Source: Methanobacteriota archaeon
GTDB taxonomy: Archaea; Thermoplasmatota; Thermoplasmata; RBG-16-68-12
Length of the DNA stretch: 12,424 nucleotides
Assembly: GCA_005878995.1 (NCBI GenBank)
Contig: VBME01000085.1
Span: 1 to 12,424, forward strand
Direction of reading: 5' to 3'
Below the pieces are notes generated by a model that made no database searches, was not told the DNA's origin, and worked only from the letters and a program-made list of their open reading frames with translations. The position numbers were made by a program, and so were the translations under genes. Below are positions 6,694 through 12,424 of this stretch, piece by piece; the first letter of the stretch is position 1; each line of letters opens with the position of its first letter.

Positions 6694-7090
6694 ACACGAT
6701 CATGCTCGCGGTCGCCGCGACCCGCGGCCATCGTTCTGCGGCCTCGCGGGCCACGGGACCTTTGATGTCGGATCCCTTGACCTCGCCTTCCGGCGTCACG
6801 ATCACGCAGGCGTTGTCCTCGAACTGGACCATCGTCCCCTCGGGCCGCCGGAACGGACGCCGCTGGCGCACGACCACGGCGTTCATCACCTGCTTCCGCG
6901 TCTCCGGCGTCCCTTTCTTGACCGAGACCACGAGGAGGTCCGCGATCCCCGCGGAGGAGAGGCGGTTCCGGACGCCCCGGTACTTCATGACCTCAATGAT
7001 CTCCACGATCTTCGCGCCCGTGTTGTCGATGCACTCGAGGCGAGCGCCTTTCGGGAGGCCGCGCGTCTGGCGACCCGGGAGGCCCTTCAC
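6692..7090 (-). CDS. rpl14: 50S ribosomal protein uL14
   Basis: Highly conserved large-subunit protein at the factor-binding and subunit-interface region, 132 residues from a GTG at 7090. [20 protein letters not shown] is the uL14 hallmark near the N-terminus. [20 protein letters not shown], the basic [20 protein letters not shown] and [20 protein letters not shown] follow in the expected order. The open frame extends about 90 codons upstream through uS17, but that part is arginine/proline shadow sequence. The GTG overlaps the uS17 stop as GTGA, and AGGGGGT lies about 6 bases upstream. The stop helps form the uL24 ribosome-binding site. Confidence 0.95.
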   Translation of the reverse strand: MKGLPGRQTRGLPKGARLECIDNTGAKIVEIIEVMKYRGVRNRLSSAGIADLLVVSVKKGTPETRKQVMNAVVVRQRRPFRRPEGTMVQFEDNACVIVTPEGEVKGSDIKGPVAREAAERWPRVAATASMIV

Positions 7091-7497
7091 CCGGCGACCC
7101 CCTGGTTGTGGATCGCGACGAAGTGCACGGTCTTCCCGAGCGGACGGCACTCCATCGCCAAGACCCGATTCCCGACCTGGAGGCCGAGGCACGGCGGCGC
7201 GTGGACGTTCACCCGGCGTGTCCGCTTCTCGTACCGCTGGTACTTCCGGATGAATCGTAAGTGCTCCCGTTCGATGACGACCGTGTTTTGCATCCGGGTC
7301 GAGACGACGACGCCTTCCAGGGTCTGGCCCCGGACCGGCAGCCGTCCATGGAACGGGCACTTCGCATCCGTACAGGTTTTCTCGGGGACAGGGACATCGA
7401 TGCCGACGTCGCGCACTCCCGGCTGTCGAGGCTTCGGCCCCGCGGTGGGAGCCGCAACGGCTGGCTTCTTCTGCGCTTTCTTTCCTGCCGTGTCCAT
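7087..7497 (-). CDS. rps17: 30S ribosomal protein uS17 with Ala/Pro/Lys-rich N-terminal extension
   Basis: 16S rRNA-binding protein, 136 residues, somewhat longer than the usual archaeal 105-120. The core starts at about residue 27 with [36 protein letters not shown] is the archaeal/eukaryotic signature with C42 and C47. The OB-fold continues with [19 protein letters not shown] and ends [19 protein letters not shown]. Residues 1-26 are a low-complexity Lys/Ala/Pro lead, presumably a flexible rRNA-contacting tail. ATG at 7497 shares one base with the Rpp29 stop (TGATG). A GTG one codon upstream at 7500 would instead give a GTGA overlap, and the sequence does not decide between them. Confidence 0.94.
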   Translation of the reverse strand: MDTAGKKAQKKPAVAAPTAGPKPRQPGVRDVGIDVPVPEKTCTDAKCPFHGRLPVRGQTLEGVVVSTRMQNTVVIEREHLRFIRKYQRYEKRTRRVNVHAPPCLGLQVGNRVLAMECRPLGKTVHFVAIHNQGVAG

Positions 7498-7784
7498 CAC
7501 CGAGCTTTCTTCACGCGGTCTTCCGGTCGGTAGCGGATCTCGTCGCCATCGATCTCGAAGCCGCCCGGAACCGCGAACCGGAACCGGCTTCCGTGCTTCG
7601 GGATGCGCTTCTCTTCTCCTCGAACGTCCACGATCAGCATGTTCCGCGTCTCGTCAACGACCCGGCCTTCGAGATGCGCCTGGCTCGGGTCGCTCGCGCC
7701 GATCACTTCGACGCGCAAGCCGATCAGCTCGTGCTTCCGGAGATTCACGGTCCATCCCTCGAAGCCGCGTGAGTGCGCGTCCAC
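7497..7784 (-). CDS. rnp1: Ribonuclease P protein component 1 (Rpp29/Pop4 homologue)
   Basis: Protein subunit of archaeal RNase P, which with the catalytic RNA removes tRNA 5' leaders. It has 95 residues, usual for the family. The conserved core is visible: [20 protein letters not shown], then the Sm-like segment [17 protein letters not shown] and [15 protein letters not shown], ending with an arginine/lysine-rich tail. The start is a GTG at 7784, one base after the uL29 TGA. An ATG that overlaps that stop (7786-7784) is in a different frame and does not lead this protein. In archaea the gene commonly sits between uL29 and uS17, as here. Confidence 0.93.
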   Translation of the reverse strand: MDAHSRGFEGWTVNLRKHELIGLRVEVIGASDPSQAHLEGRVVDETRNMLIVDVRGEEKRIPKHGSRFRFAVPGGFEIDGDEIRYRPEDRVKKAR

Positions 7785-7785
7785 A

Positions 7786-8046
7786 TCAGCTCTTCTCTCC
7801 CGCGGGAACCGGCTTCTTACCGGCGGCGGGGACCTGCCCGCGACCGAGTAATTCTTCCTCCCGCATGATCGTGAGAATCCGGGCGATGTTCTTCCGGAGG
7901 GCCCGGATCTTTCCCGGATTTGGCGGGGCTCCGCCCATCGCTGCCACTCCGCGCTCGTGCATGAGCTCGTCCCGAAGCTCCAAGAGCTTCTTGGCGATCG
8001 CCTCGGCGTCCATTCCTCGGATCTCTTTTGTCCGTAGCAGCGGCAT
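7786..8046 (-). CDS. rpl29: 50S ribosomal protein uL29
   Basis: Small helical-hairpin protein beside the peptide tunnel exit, a docking area for SRP and the translocon in the family. It has 86 residues. [20 protein letters not shown] begins helix one. The loop [20 protein letters not shown] is the archaeal form, and [13 protein letters not shown] closes helix two. Residues about 67-86 ([20 protein letters not shown]) are a short flexible tail beyond the usual end. The ATG at 8046 shares one base with the uS3 TAA (TAATG). The next gene starts one base after the TGA; an aSUI1 gene found here in some euryarchaea is absent. Confidence 0.94.
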   Translation of the reverse strand: MPLLRTKEIRGMDAEAIAKKLLELRDELMHERGVAAMGGAPPNPGKIRALRKNIARILTIMREEELLGRGQVPAAGKKPVPAGEKS

Positions 8047-8945
8047 TAGGCCTCGTCGCCTCCTCCCGCGTCGATCGTCGCGTCGACCCCGAGCTCTTTC
8101 ACTTCCTTCGCGACCTTTTTGAGGCGCTTCGCCGCAACCTTGCCCTTCTTCACTTTCTTCGTGGTGGTGTCGGATTCCTCAAGGACCGCGAGGGCATCAA
8201 CGTCCTCGGCCGATTCGCCCTCCAACACGGGGGGCGCTTCCAACGGGACTCCCGCCAATGCCTCAACGGTTTGCGGCACCACGACGGGTGCCGCCTGCGC
8301 GGCCGCCGCGGCGGCCAAGTATTCCGCCGAGGGCTGTTTGATCTCGACTTCGTCCGGCAGCTTCGCCCGTGGATCCATGATCTCGACGGTGACGCCGATG
8401 ATCCCCGGCTTGAGCTTGGCGGCGGCGAACCCACGGTCCATCCACAGATTGCGCGGCTCGCCGCAGTACTTGATGTGGCCCGCCTTGAATTTCTCCGTGC
8501 GGTGCCGCTGCCCGGTGAGCTTTCCGGCGATCACGACGAGGCAACCTTTCGCGCCGGCCTCCATGATCCGGCGGACCGTCGAGTGGCCGGCGCGGCGGAA
8601 ATGCCAGCCGCGCTCGAGGGCGTTCGCGAGTTTTTCCGCCATAATCTGCGCATTGAGCGCCGGACTCCCGACCTCTTGGACTTCAATCTGCGGGTTGTCG
8701 AATTTGAACTGGCGCTCGACCGCCTCGGTGAGGCTCTTGATCGCCCCGCCCTTCCTGCCAATCACGAGCCCTGGTCGTTCGGCGAGAAGCGTGACCCGGG
8801 TGCCCATCGGCGTGCGCTGGATGTCGAGGCCCCCGAAGCCCGCGCGGCGGGTCTCGCTCATCAAGTATTCTTTGAGCAAGACGCGTCGAACGTTCTCGAC
8901 GATGATCCGTTTGTCCTTCCGCTCGATCTTCGATTCCCGCGCCAT
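8046..8945 (-). CDS. rps3: 30S ribosomal protein uS3 with long C-terminal extension
   Basis: Small-subunit head protein at the mRNA entry channel, 299 residues; archaeal uS3 is commonly about 210-300. The N-terminal KH type II domain holds [20 protein letters not shown], with the GRKG loop at 63-66. The C-terminal S3 domain spans about 95-192, including [20 protein letters not shown] and [20 protein letters not shown]. From about residue 204 a tail follows: Ala/Val/Pro-rich, then acidic ([18 protein letters not shown]), then lysine-rich ([16 protein letters not shown]) and a glycine-rich end. The tail is probably disordered. ATG at 8945 lies one base after the uL22 stop, with GGAGGT 8 bases upstream. 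Confidence 0.95.
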   Translation of the reverse strand: MARESKIERKDKRIIVENVRRVLLKEYLMSETRRAGFGGLDIQRTPMGTRVTLLAERPGLVIGRKGGAIKSLTEAVERQFKFDNPQIEVQEVGSPALNAQIMAEKLANALERGWHFRRAGHSTVRRIMEAGAKGCLVVIAGKLTGQRHRTEKFKAGHIKYCGEPRNLWMDRGFAAAKLKPGIIGVTVEIMDPRAKLPDEVEIKQPSAEYLAAAAAAQAAPVVVPQTVEALAGVPLEAPPVLEGESAEDVDALAVLEESDTTTKKVKKGKVAAKRLKKVAKEVKELGVDATIDAGGGDEA

Positions 8946-8946
8946 C

Positions 8947-9402
8947 TCAGACGACCTCCTCGAGCACGATTTCCAGGTTCACGGTATCCGAATTCCACGG
9001 ACTGCTCCGGCCGTACGCTCGAGGCCGGAAGGCTTTCGTCGTCGGCCCCTTGTGCGCGTTGATTACTTTCAGGACCATCGAATCGGGATCCTCTTTTCCC
9101 GTGAACTCCGCGTTCGCGACGGCGCTCTCGAGGATCTTGAGGAACCCCTTCGCCGCTTTGACGGGATACCGGGCGGGCCCCGTCCCGGATTTGTGGGCCA
9201 CCCATCGATTGTATTTCCTCATCGGCACGGGCTGTTTCAGGGCAATCACGGCCTCCAAGTATTCGCGCGCTTGGTCAACGGTCTTCCCCCGCAGCTGTCG
9301 CGCCAGCTCGACGGACTTCTTCCACGCGAGCGGGAGGTCTCGGCCATAGGCTCGAGCCATCGTCTCGATCTTGTATTCGATCGTGTACCCGCGTTTCGTC
9401 AT
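8947..9402 (-). CDS. rpl22: 50S ribosomal protein uL22
   Basis: Peptide-tunnel protein whose beta-hairpin lines the exit tunnel, 151 residues, usual for archaea. TMARAYGRDLPLAWKKSVEL, GKTVDQAREYLEAVIALKQP and VPMRKYNRWVAHKSGTG match the family. KGFLKILESAVANAEFTGKE and the hairpin KGPTTKAFRPRAYGRSSPWN follow. I chose ATG at 9402, whose product begins MTKRGYTIEYK. An in-frame GTG at 9411 would add three residues and overlap the uS19 stop as GTGA, a junction type common in this cluster, so it is a serious alternative. Shine-Dalgarno support is weak for both. Confidence 0.94.
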   Translation of the reverse strand: MTKRGYTIEYKIETMARAYGRDLPLAWKKSVELARQLRGKTVDQAREYLEAVIALKQPVPMRKYNRWVAHKSGTGPARYPVKAAKGFLKILESAVANAEFTGKEDPDSMVLKVINAHKGPTTKAFRPRAYGRSSPWNSDTVNLEIVLEEVV

Positions 9403-9407
9403 CGCCC

Positions 9408-9872
9408 TCACTTCAGCGGCATGAATTTCGACGAGCGCGTCGCGCCGACACCGGGACCGCTGTGGACCACGGCCTTCCGCGTCATCGCGAACTCGCCGAT
9501 GTAGTGCCCGATCATCTCGGCCTTGATCTCGACCGTGACGAACTCCTTCCCGTTGTGGACCGCGACCTTCTTGCCGATGAAGTCCGGCAAGATCGGGACG
9601 TCGCGGCAGTGGGTGCGGACGGCCTCGTCGGTCCCGTTCGCGCGGAGTTTCTCCACGAACGTGAGGCGCTCTTCGTCCAAGCCTCGAATGAACGAGCGGC
9701 GTGGCCGTGCCGGGAGCAGTTCGATGATCTCCTCGAGGGTCATCGCCTTCATCTCGTCGAGCGTGTACCCACGATAGGTGAACTCCTTCTTGCGCCGCGT
9801 CTCGACAAGGCCTGCGCGCTTCCGCAGCTTCCGTCGGGCGGCTTTCGCCAGACCACCCATTTTCTTCGCCAT
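9408..9872 (-). CDS. rps19: 30S ribosomal protein uS19
   Basis: Small-subunit head protein contacting the intersubunit bridge, 154 residues, the longer archaeal/eukaryotic form compared with about 90 in bacteria. The N-terminal extension has FTYRGYTLDEMKAMTLEEII and LLPARPRRSFIRGLDEER. The conserved S19 core starts near HCRDVPILPDFIGKKVAVHN and ends IGHYIGEFAMTRKAVVHSGP, then GVGATRSSKFMPLK. The ATG at 9872 lies one base after the uL2 TGA, with GGAGG 7 bases upstream inside uL2. It ends in TGA near the uL22 start. Confidence 0.96.
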   Translation of the reverse strand: MAKKMGGLAKAARRKLRKRAGLVETRRKKEFTYRGYTLDEMKAMTLEEIIELLPARPRRSFIRGLDEERLTFVEKLRANGTDEAVRTHCRDVPILPDFIGKKVAVHNGKEFVTVEIKAEMIGHYIGEFAMTRKAVVHSGPGVGATRSSKFMPLK

Positions 9873-9873
9873 G

Positions 9874-10587
9874 TCACGTCCTCCGTCGCTTCGCCTTCAG
9901 CCGTTTCGGCTGCGGGGACATCCGGCCGACCTTGCGGCCAGGAGGCACATCGTAGCCCACCGTCGACGGTTTCCCAACGTGCTGATGGGAGCCGCCGCCA
10001 TGGGGATGATCCACAGGGTTCATCGCGACGCCGCGGACCTTGAACATCGCCTTGCTGAAGGAGCGGAACGAGAACCACTTCTTGCCCGCTTTCGTGAACG
10101 GCTTGTCGCCCCGGCCCGCGCCCGCGACCGCGCCAATCATCGCGCGGCAATCCGGGTGGAAGCTATGGAACTGGCCCGACGGAAGCTGAACGACCGTTCG
10201 GTCGCCGTGGCTCACCACGACGGCTTGGGTCCCTGCGGCACGGACGAATCGGCCACCGTCCCCGGGCCTCGCCTCGATGTTGTAGACGAGCGTGCCTTCC
10301 GGGATGTCGCGGAGCGGCAATGTGTTCCCGCGATCAATGTTCGCCGAGCCGTGCGTCACACGCTGGCCGACCGCGAGTCCATCGCACGCGATCATGAGAA
10401 TCTCCTGGCCGTCGAAGCGAACTCGCGCGAGGGGCGCGGTATGGCCGGGAGCCTGGAAGATGTCCGTCACAATCCCGTCCCCGCGGCGCGCGGGAAGCGT
10501 CACGGGGCCCGGATGACGATGGCTCGGAGATCGATACGTTGGCGACGTACCGCGCCCCCGACGTTGGCCCCGGAGATTCTTCCCCAT
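9874..10587 (-). CDS. rpl2: 50S ribosomal protein uL2
   Basis: One of the most conserved large-subunit proteins, needed for subunit joining and an active peptidyl-transferase centre. It has 237 residues, normal for archaea. The N-terminus MGKNLRGQRRGRGTSPTYRS is archaeal. The OB and SH3-like domains include FDGQEILMIACDGLAVGQ, RDIPEGTLVYNIEARPGDGG and LPSGQFHSFHPDCRAMIGAV. The hallmark loop RGVAMNPVDHPHGGGSHQHV carries H194 and H196. The basic tail RLKAKRRRT ends the protein. The ATG at 10587 shares one base with the uL23 stop (TGATG), with GGGGTG 5 bases upstream. Confidence 0.97.
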   Translation of the reverse strand: MGKNLRGQRRGRGTSPTYRSPSHRHPGPVTLPARRGDGIVTDIFQAPGHTAPLARVRFDGQEILMIACDGLAVGQRVTHGSANIDRGNTLPLRDIPEGTLVYNIEARPGDGGRFVRAAGTQAVVVSHGDRTVVQLPSGQFHSFHPDCRAMIGAVAGAGRGDKPFTKAGKKWFSFRSFSKAMFKVRGVAMNPVDHPHGGGSHQHVGKPSTVGYDVPPGRKVGRMSPQPKRLKAKRRRT

Positions 10588-10868
10588 CAGAACACCCCGA
10601 TCCGCATGCCGACCTCTTCCGCGGAGAACCCCGGTTTCAGCTTGACGATCGCGTGCTTCCCGTCGCGACGGACGAACGTGTTGACCTTGGCGACTTTCAC
10701 CTGGAAGAGCTCCTCAAACGCCTTCTTCACCTGGTCTCGCGATGCCTCCCGCCGGACGATGAACTCGAGGCGGTTGCCGTCCTTCAGGTTCTGCGCCGGC
10801 GTCCCTTGCATCATGTTCAGCGTCTTTTCGGTGACGTACGGATGGAGGAGAATCTCGTGGGGTTTCAT
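10587..10868 (-). CDS. rpl23: 50S ribosomal protein uL23
   Basis: Tunnel-exit protein and a main contact for SRP and the Sec translocon, 93 residues from ATG at 10868. HPYVTEKTLNMMQ is the conserved first helix. RLEFIVRREASRDQVKKAFE, then ELFQVKVAKVNTFVRRDGKH and AIVKLKPGFSAEEVGMRIG form the remaining strands and helix, as usual in archaea. The ATG overlaps the uL4 stop as ATGA. An in-frame TTG three codons further upstream is unlikely because the ATG fits both the family start and the junction pattern. Confidence 0.95.
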   Translation of the reverse strand: MKPHEILLHPYVTEKTLNMMQGTPAQNLKDGNRLEFIVRREASRDQVKKAFEELFQVKVAKVNTFVRRDGKHAIVKLKPGFSAEEVGMRIGVF

Positions 10869-11809
10869 GCGGGCCAACTCCGGAGGACCTCGAGCGCTCC
10901 TTCGCTGAACACGGTGAGGCGGCCGGGATCCCCACCCGGCGCAAGGATCTCGGCGTTCAGCGCCGCGGGGCTCACGACCTCCACGCCGGGGAGATTGCCA
11001 AGGAGGCGCCGGACCTTATCCGGGCCCTTCACGACGATCAACAGGCTCCGCGGCTGGCGGTAGCGCCGTCCGCGCATCTTGCCTCGGCCCGCGCGAATGT
11101 GTCGACCGTCCTTCGACCGTTGCACATCGGCGGAGAGGCCGAGATGTTTCAGAATCTTGAGGCCCTCCCGGACCATGCCGCTCTCCGGCTCGAGTGCCTC
11201 GAGCTCATCCTCCACGACAATCGGGAGACTGAGGTCCGCATCGAATCGGTGTCCGCGGGAGGCGACCATCGCGGCGTCCTTCAACGCGGCAATGGCCGCG
11301 TTCCGCGCGAGGCGTCGTTCGTGTTCGTTCACCTTCTTCGTCCAGACCTTGTCGGGACGGGGGGGGTGTGCGCGTCGGCCGCCGACCGTCCCGGGCGCCT
11401 GCGCGCCGATCATCGTGCCGCGGATGCGCGGCACCCGAGACACGCCGTGCCCCTTCCCAGACCATCGGACCGAGTGTCGCATTCCCGACTGAGGTCCGGG
11501 ACCGTAGGGCTGTCGTCGGTTCGCCTGAAACGCGGTAACCGCGCGTCGAATGAGGTCGACTCGAATGTCCGACCGAAACACGCCCGGAAGCTCGACGGTC
11601 TTCACGACGTCGCCGTCAAGCGAGTAGACATGGACGTTACCCGCTGCAAGGCGGGGCGGTTCCTCGCCCTTCTCCTTCGCCTTCGGCGCCTTTACCGCTG
11701 TTGGCGCCTTCGCGGGCTTCTGGGCGCGTCCTCGGCGTTTCGGCGCCCGCTTGGACTCCGCGGATCTGGTCGGCGTCGCGTCGTTCTCCTCGGGATCCGC
11801 CGTCGCCAT
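10865..11809 (-). CDS. rpl4: 50S ribosomal protein uL4 with basic N-terminal extension
   Basis: Tunnel-lining large-subunit protein, 314 residues against about 250 in most archaea. The uL4 core begins near residue 58 with NVHVYSLDGDVVKTVELPGV. RRQPYGPGPQSGMRHSVRWS, VPRIRGTMIGAQAPGTVGGR and the tunnel loop region RRAHPPRPDKVWTKKVNEHE follow. HIRAGRGKMRGRRYRQPRS and the C-terminal VEVVSPAALNAEILAPGG are archaeal hallmarks. Residues 1-57 are an extra Lys/Ala/Pro/Arg-rich segment. The ATG at 11809 shares a base with the uL3 stop (TGATG), and an AGGGGTG lies just ahead. The open frame extends upstream through uL3 but holds no conserved sequence there. A run of eight C bases near 11359-11366 stays in frame. 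Confidence 0.95.
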   Translation of the reverse strand: MATADPEENDATPTRSAESKRAPKRRGRAQKPAKAPTAVKAPKAKEKGEEPPRLAAGNVHVYSLDGDVVKTVELPGVFRSDIRVDLIRRAVTAFQANRRQPYGPGPQSGMRHSVRWSGKGHGVSRVPRIRGTMIGAQAPGTVGGRRAHPPRPDKVWTKKVNEHERRLARNAAIAALKDAAMVASRGHRFDADLSLPIVVEDELEALEPESGMVREGLKILKHLGLSADVQRSKDGRHIRAGRGKMRGRRYRQPRSLLIVVKGPDKVRRLLGNLPGVEVVSPAALNAEILAPGGDPGRLTVFSEGALEVLRSWPA

Positions 11810-12424
11810 CACACCCCTTGCTTCGATTGGCGGGAGACGTACGTGAGGTCGGGAGACTTCTCGAGCTTGACGTATCCACCGCGCGCCGCGTCGCGAAACC
11901 GAATCAGGCGTTTCGTTGGCCCCGGAATCGAGCCGTGGAGGAGCACGTACGGATTTCGGATATTTCCATAGTGAAGGAACCCTCCGTCCGGGGTGACGTC
12001 GTCGCCCTTTTCGCCGATCTTGAGGATGCGCTTGTTGTACTCCGTGCGCTGATGGTAGCCGAACTGTCCGCCTTGCGGGACGGTCGGCCGCACGTACCCG
12101 GGTTGGAAGTTCCCCAGCGTCCCGATGTTCCGTCGGTGTTTCGAGTTCTTGTGGCTCAGGAGCCGCGTCCCCCACCGCGTGTGGTGCCCCTGCCATCCTT
12201 TGCCTTTCGTGATCGCCGCGACGTCCACCATCGATCCTTCGCGGCAGAATTCCGTGACGGGGATCTCCTTGCCGAGCAGTCCCCTTGCGTACTTGATCCG
12301 TTCCTCGATCGACCCGCCACCGACTCGATTCTCCATGAGGTCCGGCTTCTTCTTCGGGACGCCGGTCACGAGGGAAGGCTGTGTGTAGGTAATCACGCGG
12401 ACCTCGTCAATCTGCGCGGCATCC
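11809..12424 (-). CDS. rpl3: 50S ribosomal protein uL3, C-terminal part, truncated by window edge
   Basis: Core large-subunit protein reaching the peptidyl-transferase centre. The frame is open from the window edge at 12424, giving about 205 residues, so roughly the first 130 residues of a usual archaeal uL3 (about 330-340) lie outside. A GTG at 12396 could be mistaken for the start, but family-like sequence (DAAQIDEVRV) precedes it. TQPSLVTGVPKKKPDLMENR, VGGGSIEERIKYARGLLGKE and TKGKGWQGHHTRWGTRLLSH are conserved. RRNIGTLGNFQPGYVRPTVP and QFGYHQRTEYNKRILKIGE follow, with the C-terminal DGGFLHYGNIRNPYVLLHGS and PGPTKRLIRFRDAAR. It is the first gene visible in the cluster and ends in TGATG with uL4. 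Confidence 0.96.
   Translation of the reverse strand, partial: DAAQIDEVRVITYTQPSLVTGVPKKKPDLMENRVGGGSIEERIKYARGLLGKEIPVTEFCREGSMVDVAAITKGKGWQGHHTRWGTRLLSHKNSKHRRNIGTLGNFQPGYVRPTVPQGGQFGYHQRTEYNKRILKIGEKGDDVTPDGGFLHYGNIRNPYVLLHGSIPGPTKRLIRFRDAARGGYVKLEKSPDLTYVSRQSKQGV

Noticed and set aside
7784..7786. An ATG overlapping the uL29 stop as a possible start after uL29.
   Set aside because: It is in a different frame from Rpp29 and leads to no conserved protein. The GTG at 7784 opens the frame that contains [10 protein letters not shown].
8119..9504. A 461-codon open frame on the plus strand opposite uS3, uL22 and uS19, and other long plus-strand frames (for example 746-1627, 7106-8122, 9778-10908).
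   Set aside because: They lie antisense to clearly conserved ribosomal genes, their translations are Arg/Pro/Ser-rich with no recognisable domain, and long antisense frames are expected in GC-rich DNA lacking AT-rich stops.
10875..10877. In-frame TTG as a longer start for uL23.
   Set aside because: The ATG three codons later gives the usual uL23 N-terminus and the common ATGA overlap with uL4.
11359..11366. A run of eight G on the plus strand (eight C in the uL4 coding strand), a possible frameshift or slippage site.
   Set aside because: The uL4 frame is intact and conserved on both sides (GGRRAHPPRPDKVWTKK), so neither a sequencing error nor programmed slippage is needed.
1..12424. tRNA, rRNA, CRISPR arrays, insertion sequences, attachment sites, defence genes or another embedded novel system.
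   Set aside because: Every stretch is accounted for by a recognisable ribosomal, RNase P or SecY gene on one strand. I saw no inverted repeats, direct repeat arrays or foreign-looking base composition.

Overview
The window is an uninterrupted stretch of an archaeal S10-spc type ribosomal protein supercluster, read entirely from the minus strand. Twenty-four protein genes run from high to low coordinates: uL3 (N-terminus cut off by the window edge), uL4, uL23, uL2, uS19, uL22, uS3, uL29, RNase P component 1 (Rpp29), uS17, uL14, uL24, eS4, uL5, uS14, uS8, uL6, eL32, eL19, uL18, uS5, uL30, uL15 and SecY (C-terminus cut off). eS4, eL32, eL19 and Rpp29 inside this cluster, the zinc-type 48-residue uS14 and the 'GCGSWECGC' uS5 make the source archaeal. 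The order is that of euryarchaea in the broad sense. The DNA is clearly GC-rich with G/C-ending codons. The general look of the proteins suggests a high-GC Thermoplasmatota-like lineage, but that is an impression, not a measurement.

Layout. From 12424 down to about 8000 is the S10 part (uL3 to uL29), mainly large-subunit core proteins plus uS19 and uS3. From 7784 to about 6700 come Rpp29, uS17 and uL14. From 6683 to 478 is the spc part (uL24 to uL15). secY, encoding the protein-conducting channel, occupies 473 to 1. No non-coding stretch exceeds 8 bases. The 23 gene junctions are 1-base TGATG/TAATG overlaps, 4-base ATGA/GTGA overlaps, two longer overlaps (8 and 11 bases), or spacers of 1, 4, about 5 or 8 bases. 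No promoter, terminator, RNA gene, repeat array or mobile element is visible, so promoter and terminator must lie outside the window. The cluster is most simply one long transcript with translational coupling.

Working together: the products are ribosome building blocks, among them the 5S rRNA binders uL5 and uL18, the tunnel-exit proteins uL22, uL23, uL29 and eL19, the peptidyl-transferase-centre protein uL2, and the mRNA-entry proteins uS3 and uS5. Rpp29 matures tRNA, and SecY receives nascent membrane proteins at the tunnel exit.

I found no undescribed system. The points most worth a second look are a SAP-like helix-extension-helix domain plus Lys/Glu linker fused ahead of eL32, low-complexity extensions on uL4, uS3, uS5 and uS17, a repeated junction design in which the stop codon forms part of the next gene's Shine-Dalgarno site exactly 8 bases before the start, and the absence of an aSUI1 gene between uL29 and Rpp29.
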